Assembly: GCA_945875865.1 (NCBI GenBank)
Contig: CAMCMF010000015.1
Span: 1-32,118 of the forward strand
DNA length: 32,118 bases
Origin: Rhizobium sp. Q54
GTDB lineage: Bacteria > Pseudomonadota > Alphaproteobacteria > Rickettsiales > UBA1997
Direction: 5' to 3'
Positions 25,141-32,118 of this stretch are shown here, in pieces. The stretch's first letter is position 1. Every line of letters starts with the position of its first letter. Under the pieces are notes generated by a model. That model saw only the letters and a program-made list of their open reading frames with translations. It had not been told where the DNA came from and did not search any database. The translations under genes and the position numbers were made by a program.

Positions 25141-25367
25141 AGGGTTGGGGGTGAGGATGGTTAGTATTAGCGTATTTTTTACAATTTCTAAACAGCTACA
25201 AAAGATTGCTCCAAGTATTCGATTAATTTCAGCAGAAAAGTTTTCACCAAAACAAAATCCCTCCAAAATGGCATTAAGGACTCTTGAAAGGTTTTGTTGT
25301 ACAAAATCGCTTTTCTGAGATAATTGTACTAATTTATGATCCGTCAAATTTAATCAAATCTTTAGTT

Positions 25368-27767
25368 ATGAAACCAGACCCTATCAATACTCCTACTACT
25401 ACTGAGATCTTTCTTAGCAGCATTCGAAGCGAGGGGGTTGTTAATCCTTTTCGTAACTATGATTATACAGTGGCAAAACTAACCCTAGAGGAATTCAAGT
25501 ATATTATATCGGAATTATCGAAATTATCAGAAGATCAACATATAGAAACTGCACTTCGAGTATATCTAAGAAATCCAGCAACAGAAATCTCTTTAGAGGA
25601 ATTCAAGGGTATTCTAGAGAAAGTCAAAAGTGATTTCAGATTAGACGCAGTTACAATGTACCTAGAAAATACAACAACAGAAATCAATTTAGCGGAATTC
25701 TGTACTACTTATAGTGAGGTTCTAGGGGAATCTGATAGTGATGTTCTAGGGGAATCTGATAGTGATGAGGTTCTAGGGGAATCAGGTATAACTCTTGCAA
25801 CTGCAGCATATCTAACAAATCCAACAACCAAAATCACTTTAGAGGAATTAAAGGGATTCATAGTTAAGCCAATTATAGATCCTCTTGCAGCCATAGCATA
25901 TCTAAGAAATCCAGCAATCACCCTAGGGAAATTCAGTGATATTCTAGCGGAATTCCGTAATAGGGATGAGGAAACTAAATCAGACTTAGTTCAAGCATAT
26001 CTAAAGCATACAACAACAGAAATCACCCCAGAGAGATTCAAGGGTATTCTAGCGGAATTCAAGGATGAGGAAACTAGATTAGACTTAGTTCAAGAATATC
26101 TAGAGCGTACAACAACAGAAATCACCCCAGAGGGATTCAAGGGTATTCTAGCGGAATTCAAGGATGAGCAAACTAAATTAGGCTTAGTTCAAGCATATCT
26201 AGAACATCCACAAACAAAAATCACCGAAGGTCTACTAATTGAAGTAATTCTTAAGATGCTTCCAGCTGATTCAAAATATGATTATGAAGTAGTTCTTGCT
26301 GTGTGTAGCTTTATTAATAATCCACCTGGGTTGTCGATGGCATTCTTACAACAAGTTGCAACTGATCTCTATCCAAGCGCTGAGGCGATGCAAATTGGGC
26401 TATTGGCTGCTGGTATTATTGGCAACCAAATTAACAGTGCTAATTTTAAAGAATTAGATCTATCCAAAATAAAAGATGATGATTTGGTTCTGGATTTTAT
26501 TTCCATCTTAAAAAGCAAAATACCATCTTTAGCTGAAAACAATATTTTAACTCTATGCAGAGGTAGATTTTCTGCAAAATATCAATCTCTGGCGACCTTA
26601 TTCAAAGGAAAAGTGTCAGAATGTTTAACCGAAAAAGGTTTGGAAGAATTGGATTTGCTAGGACTATTCGGCGCAGAATTTTCTCCGGAAGTTACAATAT
26701 CAGACTTATTTTCTTATTATGACATGATTCCAGATACCCTAGTAAATTTAATAGAAAAATTAAAACCGGAATTAGCAGAAAAAATCAAAAATGACTTCAA
26801 ACCCTCAGATAAAATTCTTCTGGTAAACAATAGTGATATCAAAAAATTCTCTCAAATAACTGGAGTTGTAAAGGAGGCTATCCAAGGGGAATTTATCTCG
26901 AACAAGCTTCTGTGTAAGCTTTTTTCTAAAGTTGATATCCTCCCATTAACTCCTGAGGAAAAAGGTAGGTTCGAAATTAATTTTGAAACTTCTGCTCATA
27001 ATGATAGTCGTCAAGAATCTCTAAATACCAAGATAAGAAAAATTCTAACCAATCCCACAAAACATGATGTAGCTGATTTCTTCGAAACAATAGTCAACAA
27101 AGAGGTGACTCTTGAATCTAATAAACTTTTTGACGCTTGGAAGAAGTCTGAAAATATGATTACCGCAATCCTTAAAACAGCAGGAGGCTTAGAATCTTTA
27201 ACTCTTGCCTTGTATACGATTGGGGATGGTTGCGCAGCAAATATTGGAAGCAAGATTAGCATGATTGCTTACTCTGCTTTATTAGGAATGGATACGGCTA
27301 GAGCTACTTTGTTTGAAGTTTTAGACGAAATAACTAATACTATTCTCAATAGGGGTGGGGATGTTATTGAATCATATACTGATCCAATGAAGAATCCGCG
27401 GGTACAAGAATATTATCTCTCACCAGATTATTTATTGACCAAGATTGCTAGTAAATTTAATATCTCAAATGCAACTGATTTTATCAATTCAAAGTTGGTT
27501 GAAGGGCAACAATTACACATTATTCTAAAGGATAGTCTGGATGAAAAGGGAGAAATCCTTGAAAAAACTATCACTAATATCGCTGCCTATCTTGTTTTGA
27601 AAGAAACTATTGGTGAGACGGAAGCTAATAAAACTAAGTTTAAGAAAGATGGTGGTCCTATTTTGGATAAGGTGTTATATCAAATAAAAGCCGCCGCTCC
27701 CTCAGCGGAAATTGCCAATCCTTCTTCCGCGAATCTCAGCTTAGAGAACCCAGTACCGAATATTTAA
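25368..27767 (+). CDS. Large repeat-containing protein of unknown function
   Basis: About 799 residues from the ATG at 25368. An earlier start at 25284 would add 28 residues with no support. I do not recognise a family. The N-terminal third consists of degenerate, mostly helical units of about 33 residues around the pattern YLxxPxTxITLEEFKGIL, two of them almost identical. Inside lies a small acidic repeat VLGESDSD. The rest is mixed alpha-helical with no clear motifs; there is no signal peptide or membrane helix. Arginine is mostly AGA and Leu/Ile often CTA/ATA, unlike neighbours that favour CGC, suggesting recent arrival or relaxed evolution (visual impression). It stands alone, convergent with the siderophore receptor. 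A secreted effector or other host-interaction protein is possible, but this is speculation. Confidence 0.7.
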   Translation: MKPDPINTPTTTEIFLSSIRSEGVVNPFRNYDYTVAKLTLEEFKYIISELSKLSEDQHIETALRVYLRNPATEISLEEFKGILEKVKSDFRLDAVTMYLENTTTEINLAEFCTTYSEVLGESDSDVLGESDSDEVLGESGITLATAAYLTNPTTKITLEELKGFIVKPIIDPLAAIAYLRNPAITLGKFSDILAEFRNRDEETKSDLVQAYLKHTTTEITPERFKGILAEFKDEETRLDLVQEYLERTTTEITPEGFKGILAEFKDEQTKLGLVQAYLEHPQTKITEGLLIEVILKMLPADSKYDYEVVLAVCSFINNPPGLSMAFLQQVATDLYPSAEAMQIGLLAAGIIGNQINSANFKELDLSKIKDDDLVLDFISILKSKIPSLAENNILTLCRGRFSAKYQSLATLFKGKVSECLTEKGLEELDLLGLFGAEFSPEVTISDLFSYYDMIPDTLVNLIEKLKPELAEKIKNDFKPSDKILLVNNSDIKKFSQITGVVKEAIQGEFISNKLLCKLFSKVDILPLTPEEKGRFEINFETSAHNDSRQESLNTKIRKILTNPTKHDVADFFETIVNKEVTLESNKLFDAWKKSENMITAILKTAGGLESLTLALYTIGDGCAANIGSKISMIAYSALLGMDTARATLFEVLDEITNTILNRGGDVIESYTDPMKNPRVQEYYLSPDYLLTKIASKFNISNATDFINSKLVEGQQLHIILKDSLDEKGEILEKTITNIAAYLVLKETIGETEANKTKFKKDGGPILDKVLYQIKAAAPSAEIANPSSANLSLENPVPNI
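25719..25785 (+). repeat. In-frame 24-bp tandem repeat encoding VLGESDSD
   Basis: Unit GTTCTAGGGGAATCTGATAG plus TGAT occurs at 25719-25742 and 25743-25766. A third partial copy starts at 25770 after an inserted GAG codon. Copies one and two are identical in sequence, which indicates recent slippage duplication. Confidence 0.8.
25965..26222 (+). repeat. In-frame 99-bp tandem repeat (33-residue unit)
   Basis: Units start at 25965, 26064 and 26163, each with GATGAGSAAACT, exactly 99 bp apart; the third is partial. The protein unit is close to DEETRLDLVQEYLERTTTEI then TPEGFKGILAEFK. Diverged copies precede it. Near identity between units points to recent expansion. Confidence 0.85.
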
Positions 27768-27771
27768 GACG

Positions 27772-27790
27772 GGATTTTTCTTAAAAATCC
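27772..27790. terminator. Hairpin between convergent genes
   Basis: GGATTTTT (27772-27779) pairs perfectly with AAAAATCC (27783-27790) around a 3-base loop. It sits in the 13-bp gap between the repeat protein and the receptor gene and runs over the receptor stop codon. Because the stem itself is T- and A-rich, it could stop transcription from both sides. No separate U-tract is present. Confidence 0.4.
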
Positions 27791-29922
27791 GCTACCAGCG
27801 AAACCTTAAACGCCCTAGTTGAGCCTGGCTGAATATTGTTATTATTATGCGCGGTTTGGATGTAGCCTTGGTCGAAAAGGTTTTCGACGTTCAGCTGCAG
27901 GCGATGCGAAGGACTTACTTTGCAGTAAATCGCAGCGTCAAATCTGGTAAAGCCTTTCAACCTCACGCTATTATCCACGCCGGCAAATTGAGCCGATTGA
28001 CTGATAACCCCAACTCCGGCAGCAAATTTTGGTGTGAAATCATATTTATTCCAAATCGAAGCGGTGTTATGCGGGACTAGAGCAACTTTTTTTCCTCTTG
28101 AGGCCGAACTGGTGGTTGAAGTAATTTTTGCATCCTGAAAAGAGTAGGCAGCAATCAGGCTCCAGCTATCGGTTATTTTCCCATTGGCACTAAATTCAAA
28201 ACCACGCGTACGAGATTCACCGGTTGCAACGAAGAATCCGGCATTATTTGGATCATTAGCGCGGGTATTTTTGCGATCGAGTTGATAAATGGCGGAAGTT
28301 AAATTTAGTTTTGGCGTCACATCCCATTTCGCTCCCAACTCATAATTTTCCATTTTTTCTGGCTTCAGCAATTGGCTTGCTTGATCCAAAGTGCTAAATT
28401 GATCTCCCGAACTAGGCAAATAGCTGACGCTGTAGTTTGAATAAAGCGAAATATTTTCTTCCGGCTTAACAACCAATCCCAAGCGCGGCGAAATCAAATC
28501 ATCCTGACGCTTAAAACCTTTGCCATTTCTGTAATTATCCAGCGCAGTTTCAAAGCTGTCATAACGGATGCCGCCAGTTATTTGAAGATGCTGATTAATG
28601 TCGATTTGGTCTTGGGCAAAAATTGCGTAAACATTGGTGTCTGCGCCCTTATTGGCATCACTTGCCGATGGTCTAAAGGTAATTGGGGTGTAGCTTAGCG
28701 GATTATTCACCGACAAAGTTTCTGTGGTGGCGCCATTGTTGAAATAACCAGTTTTTCTGATGGATTTAGTATTTTGCGAAGTGATCTCGCCACCAATTAA
28801 CGCGGCATGTTTTACGCTGCCGATATTAAATTTTGTACTGAGATCTGTTTGGTTGGTGATGCTGTTGCGCTCTGTGTAATCATTGTAGGCAGCAATGTTG
28901 AAATTGCCGGAAGAATTAACTGCACCGGAAGCAAAAACATTTCGATAAAATTTTGAACTTCTGGTGTATCGAGTTAAGTTTTTAAACTGCGTATTATCAT
29001 CAAAATTGTGAATGATCGTGCCATAAACTGAATCAACTTTTGCATCCGAACCATTTTCATTGGGATTGCCGAAAAATGTTTTTGGATTGGTTTTAAAGGC
29101 AGCGCCATTTTGCGAAGGAATTCCTCTGTCGTTGAAACGTCTGTCGCTGAAATGTTCGTAGCCAAAGCGTAGCTCGGTATTATCCCCAACTTCTACTGTT
29201 CCTGTCGGCGCGAATCCATAGCGCTCAAGGTTTCCATGCTGGCGAAAAGTGCCGCTTTTTTCATACATTGTGTTCAGACGAAGTGAAAATTTATCATTAA
29301 CCTTATCGCCCAAATCAAGCTCTCCTCTTCTATTATCGAAAGAACCTCCCGATAAAATAAGTCGGCGTTTTTTTGAGCCATCAGCATATTTTGAAACGCG
29401 ATTTATCGCGCCGCCGCTACCACCACGACCAAAAGCCATGGCGTTTGGTCCTTTAAGAAATTCGATGCTTTCGATATTGTAGAAATCACGAAAATATTGC
29501 GAATCGTCGCGTGCTCCATCGATAAAAAAATCGGCAGTTGTGTTGTTGCCACGAATTGTAACTTGGTCGCGATTTGACTCGCCTTGCTGAACATTTACTC
29601 CCGCAACATATCTCGCAGCTTGCTCCATATTAACGATATTTTGATCGCGAATTTGTTCTTGAGTTACAACAGAAATGGCTTGCGGAGTATCGAGAAGAGG
29701 CGCTTCCACTCTGTTTGAGCTGCGACTTAAATTGGTTTTATATCCCTCAACATCGCCGTCACTGGCGGCAGAGGATGTAACTGTAACTTGAGGTAATTGC
29801 GTAATTTTTTCCGACGAAACTGACTCCTTCGCCAGAGATTCACTGGATGCGATAATCGCAATAATTGCGGACATTAGAATGCCATCTCGGAATAAGCGTC
29901 GAGAAGAAGTGCTATTGGACAT
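27781..29922 (-). CDS. TonB-dependent siderophore receptor
   Basis: A 713-residue outer-membrane receptor. Signal peptide about 1-31 (ILMSAIIAIIASSESLA), TonB box region LPQVTVTS (43-50), then a plug domain (about 75-178) with DTPQAISVVTQEQI, VTIRGNN, FFIDGARDDSQYFRDFYNIE, and SIEFLKGPNAMAFGRGG followed by GAINRVSK. A 22-strand barrel follows and ends in aromatic VSLVADF, as expected for BAM recognition. The plug wording (DGARDDSQYFRDFYN) resembles catecholate siderophore receptors such as Fiu, so ferric catecholate uptake is likely but not proven. It is the last gene of the tonB-exbB-exbD unit, 56 bp after exbD. Confidence 0.92.
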   Translation of the reverse strand: MSNSTSSRRLFRDGILMSAIIAIIASSESLAKESVSSEKITQLPQVTVTSSAASDGDVEGYKTNLSRSSNRVEAPLLDTPQAISVVTQEQIRDQNIVNMEQAARYVAGVNVQQGESNRDQVTIRGNNTTADFFIDGARDDSQYFRDFYNIESIEFLKGPNAMAFGRGGSGGAINRVSKYADGSKKRRLILSGGSFDNRRGELDLGDKVNDKFSLRLNTMYEKSGTFRQHGNLERYGFAPTGTVEVGDNTELRFGYEHFSDRRFNDRGIPSQNGAAFKTNPKTFFGNPNENGSDAKVDSVYGTIIHNFDDNTQFKNLTRYTRSSKFYRNVFASGAVNSSGNFNIAAYNDYTERNSITNQTDLSTKFNIGSVKHAALIGGEITSQNTKSIRKTGYFNNGATTETLSVNNPLSYTPITFRPSASDANKGADTNVYAIFAQDQIDINQHLQITGGIRYDSFETALDNYRNGKGFKRQDDLISPRLGLVVKPEENISLYSNYSVSYLPSSGDQFSTLDQASQLLKPEKMENYELGAKWDVTPKLNLTSAIYQLDRKNTRANDPNNAGFFVATGESRTRGFEFSANGKITDSWSLIAAYSFQDAKITSTTSSASRGKKVALVPHNTASIWNKYDFTPKFAAGVGVISQSAQFAGVDNSVRLKGFTRFDAAIYCKVSPSHRLQLNVENLFDQGYIQTAHNNNNIQPGSTRAFKVSLVADF

Positions 29923-29978
29923 AAATTAAATTTTTTGAATTGTGATCCTTCTTAAAAATCTGATCCTTTGATTCTTAA

Positions 29979-30386
29979 TTATTTCGGCTCAGTGATGAAA
30001 CCGATATTTGATAAACCCGCTCTTTGCGACATCGCAAGAACCTTGCTGACATCGCCATAAGACGCATCAACATCTGCACGCAGATGAATTTGCTGTTTGG
30101 AATTTCTTTTGGCGATTTTGCGCATTGCGCTTTCAAGTTCGCTTTTTGAAATTGCGCGATCATCAAGAAAATATTGGCCTGATTTATTCACCGAAATCGT
30201 GATGGTTTTTTCTTCGGTAATTTGTGCGGCTGATTCGCTGGGCAAATTTAATTTTATCGATGAATTCAACATCGGAGCCGTCACCAAAAAAATCACCAAA
30301 AGCACTAGCATCACGTCCACCAAAGGCGTCATGTTGATTTCCGAAAGTGGCGCTTGGAGATCTTCGCGATCAAATTGGCTTTGCAT
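29979..30386 (-). CDS. exbD: Biopolymer transport protein ExbD
   Basis: A 135-residue protein with a short cytoplasmic N-terminus (LSEINMTPLVDVMLVLLVIF), one membrane helix (about 22-40) holding the proton-linked Asp (D24), and a periplasmic domain with ISVNKSGQYFLDD and IHLRADVDASYGDVSKVLA. It works with ExbB as the proton-driven motor that energises TonB. It is close in form to TolR, but the neighbours (exbB, tonB, receptor) decide for ExbD. Its start overlaps the exbB stop by one base. Confidence 0.92.
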   Translation of the reverse strand: MQSQFDREDLQAPLSEINMTPLVDVMLVLLVIFLVTAPMLNSSIKLNLPSESAAQITEEKTITISVNKSGQYFLDDRAISKSELESAMRKIAKRNSKQQIHLRADVDASYGDVSKVLAMSQRAGLSNIGFITEPK

Positions 30387-31033
30387 TATTTGCGCGAATT
30401 TGAGTTGGAAATATAGACCGTCATTTGCTCGGCTAAGTGACGCAAATTTTGCACTAATAAACGATTCAAACGAACGAAAGTGTTGTAAGCCAAAACGGCT
30501 GGAATTGCGGCGAATAGGCCGATCGCCGTTGCAACCAAAGCTTCGCCCATCGGGCCCGCAACCACAGATAATCCAGCATTTCCTTGCGCCGCGATATTGT
30601 TGAGCGCGTTATAAATTCCCCAAACTGTTCCGAATAATCCGATGAAAGGAGCGGAAGAACCAATTGAGGCAAGAATCGTTAAGCCCTTATCCAGCCAGAA
30701 GCGGATCTCATCCAAAGTTTGTGCTAAATGCATAGTTAGGATTTCTTTTTTGACTTCGTGACTTTCGTAATGCGGCAAAATCGCTTGCAAATTTTGTACT
30801 TCATCCAGCAGAAATTTTACTGCCCCGTCAACATTTTTAAAATCATCGCGAGTTGGCCAATCCTTGATATTGCCATATTCTAGCATGAATTTTTGGTAAG
30901 CCTGATTTTCGCGTTTCAATCTCATGCCTTTCAAAAAAATTATGTACCAACTGGCGAAGGACATCATGATCAGCAACAAAAAAACTAGCGTCAGAACAAT
31001 GCTGCCCTGAGAAAAAGCGTGTAAGAAATCCAT
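30386..31033 (-). CDS. exbB: Biopolymer transport protein ExbB
   Basis: A 215-residue MotA/TolQ/ExbB proton channel protein with three membrane helices: about 8-30, then after a long cytoplasmic loop (about 35-120) the conserved pair ILASIGSSAPFIGLFGTVWG and GEALVATAIGLFAAIPAVLA. The Pro and Gly in these helices and the ALVATAIGLFAAIPA motif are family signatures. It forms a pentamer around an ExbD dimer in the inner membrane. It lies 1 bp from tonB upstream and overlaps exbD downstream, so the motor is made as one unit. Confidence 0.93.
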   Translation of the reverse strand: MDFLHAFSQGSIVLTLVFLLLIMMSFASWYIIFLKGMRLKRENQAYQKFMLEYGNIKDWPTRDDFKNVDGAVKFLLDEVQNLQAILPHYESHEVKKEILTMHLAQTLDEIRFWLDKGLTILASIGSSAPFIGLFGTVWGIYNALNNIAAQGNAGLSVVAGPMGEALVATAIGLFAAIPAVLAYNTFVRLNRLLVQNLRHLAEQMTVYISNSNSRK

Positions 31034-31034
31034 G

Positions 31035-31658
31035 TTAGATGATTTTAAATTCGACCGGAACGATCACGTTAGCCTGCACCAATTGACCCGAGCGCTTTGC
31101 GGGAATGAAGCGCCATTGTTTAACTGCATCGAGGGCAGATTCATCAAGAGTTGAAGAGCCGCTGGAGTGAGAAACTGCAACACTCAAAGGCGTGCCGTCA
31201 ACTTTAACTACCACAGCCAATAAAACTTTTCCCTGAATTCCTCTTTTTTTGGCAAAAGAAGGATAAGAAGGTGCGGGATTATTTAAATAAGCAGCGTCAA
31301 AAACTGGCTCACTTTCCGCAGCTCTTGTTGCAATTGCATTTGGATCAACGCGACCAGAAGTTTCTTTTCCGGCAAAAGATTTTTGCTGCTCTTTATTTTC
31401 AGCTTGTTCTTTTTCGCTCTTTTTTTGTTTCAAAGCATTTTCACGCTCAAAATTCATTACAAATTTTTTGTGAGAATCACTTTCGTTTTTTAAATTTTGC
31501 GAATTTGGCGCCACAAAACTAACTTGAATTGCTTGCTGATTTATCACGATAGGATTTGACGGCAACATAGAAGAGGCAAGGATTCCCGCATGAACCACAA
31601 ATGCTGCAGACAATGCAATTGCGTGAGAAATTTTGTAATTAGCGAAGGATAATTTCAT
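31035..31658 (-). CDS. tonB: Energy transducer TonB
   Basis: A 207-residue TonB with an N-terminal membrane helix (about 12-32, SHAIALSAAFVVHAGIL, holding the functional His), a periplasmic spacer and a C-terminal TonB domain (about 125-207) with PSYPSFAKKRGIQGKVLLAV, VAVSHSSGSSTLDESALDAV and KQWRFIPAKRSG. The spacer is rich in Lys, Glu and Gln instead of the usual Pro-Glu/Pro-Lys repeats, and short. It transmits the ExbBD proton energy to the receptor encoded two genes downstream. It is first in the unit. A Fur-box-like palindrome lies 56 bp upstream of the start codon. Confidence 0.92.
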   Translation of the reverse strand: MKLSFANYKISHAIALSAAFVVHAGILASSMLPSNPIVINQQAIQVSFVAPNSQNLKNESDSHKKFVMNFERENALKQKKSEKEQAENKEQQKSFAGKETSGRVDPNAIATRAAESEPVFDAAYLNNPAPSYPSFAKKRGIQGKVLLAVVVKVDGTPLSVAVSHSSGSSTLDESALDAVKQWRFIPAKRSGQLVQANVIVPVEFKII

Positions 31659-31713
31659 GAATATTTTGAAGAATTTCTGAGAAAAGTTTTGTGAAAATTA
31701 TTATCACTGAATG

Positions 31714-31728
31714 TGATAGTCAATATCA
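31714..31728 (-). promoter_or_regulatory. Fur-box-like operator upstream of tonB
   Basis: On the minus strand TGATATTGACTATCA is a 7-1-7 palindrome that matches the Fur core TGATAATNATTATCA at 12 of the 14 defined positions. It sits upstream of the tonB start, where iron repression of the whole uptake unit would act. An overlapping palindrome, TATCACTGAATGTGATA (31702-31718 on the plus strand), could be a second half-overlapping operator. Binding by Fur or by an alphaproteobacterial relative is inference. Confidence 0.55.
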
Positions 31729-31859
31729 TTTCTTAAAATTTTTACAGCATTACCGCGGCTCAAGAAAGGTAAAATAATTTATTGCTAAAGTTGGAATAAC
31801 TTCGGAAATTGGAACCCTCTCCAAAAAAATACCGAATTCGCCTCACAAAAATCACCCGA

Positions 31860-31933
31860 CTCAATTGTTTCACAATTGAGCCACCCTCTTTTTCAAAGAG
31901 GGTTTGGAGCTGAACCTCCTTTGCAAAAGGAGG
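31860..31933. repeat. Three tandem perfect hairpins
   Basis: Stems: 31860-31868 with 31872-31880 (CTCAATTGT), 31884-31891 with 31895-31902 (CCCTCTTT) and 31915-31922 with 31926-31933 (CCTCCTTT), each with a 3-base loop. They resemble dispersed intergenic repeats and contain no gene. A terminator for an unseen upstream gene is possible. Confidence 0.6.
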
Positions 31934-32014
31934 TGGCCGTAGCACAGCGGAGGTCGGAGGATTTATTTAAATGGGATTGTCATAGTAATTGGTTTCTTAC
32001 TAACGAGCAACACT

Positions 32015-32098
32015 CTCAGTGTCATCCCCGCGAAGGCGGGGATCCAGCTCTTTCGTGCTGTAACACTGGATCCCCGCCTTCGCGGGGATGACACTGAG
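32015..32098. repeat. Perfect 33-bp inverted repeat
   Basis: 32015-32047 is exactly inverted at 32066-32098, with an 18-base spacer. Each arm contains its own short palindrome, CCCCGCGAAGGCGGGG. The GC-rich arm (GTCATCCCCGCGAAGGCGGG) is a widespread type of bacterial intergenic repeat and contrasts with the AT-rich surroundings. The stretch 31729-32118 otherwise contains no gene that I can support. Confidence 0.85.
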
Positions 32099-32118
32099 GA
32101 TGATGCTATGTCGAAAGA

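Noticed and set aside
25075-25347. Possible 90-codon minus-strand reading frame between yidC and the repeat protein
   Set aside because: It starts with TTG only, runs through the GC-rich repeat and into the end of yidC, and shows no recognisable motif or ribosome site. It might be a remnant, but there is not enough to call it.
25719-26222. CRISPR-like array
   Set aside because: The repeats are contiguous, in frame and part of a long reading frame, without spacers of constant size.
32015-32098. Rho-independent terminator
   Set aside because: The spacer is long, no T-tract follows either arm, and no gene ends nearby; a dispersed inverted repeat explains it better.

Overview
The window is a gene-dense stretch of an AT-rich bacterial chromosome. 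The gene set points to an alphaproteobacterium, and several features suggest a Rickettsiales-like or Holosporales-like lineage. These are an isolated virB8-virB9 pair, a propionyl-CoA carboxylase alpha subunit, a membrane-anchored TIGR02281-type aspartic protease, ccmB away from the other ccm genes, many palindromic intergenic repeats, and strong preference for A/T in silent positions. The lineage call is inference; no rRNA or complete tRNA is present to test it.

Layout. 1-373: no protein gene; a tRNA-like 5' end occurs twice, 157 bp apart, with three stem-loops between, followed by a 145-bp palindromic element. 374-3644: yggS, divergent from a ThiE/TenI-like gene that starts an overlapping unit with manC and ccmB. 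3645-3814: two hairpins. 3815-5809: pccA on the minus strand. 5935-10600: five overlapping plus-strand genes, namely a 692-residue protein with an apparent S66 (LD-carboxypeptidase-like) core, ubiA, nadD, tatD and tadA. 10608-14089: parA, parB, hisC and an aspartic protease. Three near-consensus parS sites lie at 9725, 10608 and 11478, one inside tatD and one over the parB start. 14163-14323: a 161-bp MITE-like palindrome. 14333-15867 (minus): virB9 and virB8. 15998-17122: rodA. 17124-17343: a composite inverted-repeat element. 17373-18671: an MFS transporter. 18726-20000 (minus): rmuC.

20063-25118: a tightly coupled unit lon - zeta-toxin-like kinase - small partner ORF - yidC. This puts a probable toxin-antitoxin-like pair in translational overlap with the Lon protease gene. 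25368-27767: a large unrecognised protein with tandem in-frame repeats and a different codon style. 27781-31658 (minus): a self-contained iron-uptake unit transcribed tonB-exbB-exbD-TonB-dependent siderophore receptor, with a Fur-box-like palindrome just upstream of tonB. 31659-32118: no gene, three small hairpins and a perfect 33-bp inverted repeat.

Most of the window is housekeeping. The parts most worth following up are the long S66-like protein, the lon-coupled zeta pair, the parS cluster embedded in coding sequence, the repeat protein beside the TonB unit, and the several families of palindromic elements.
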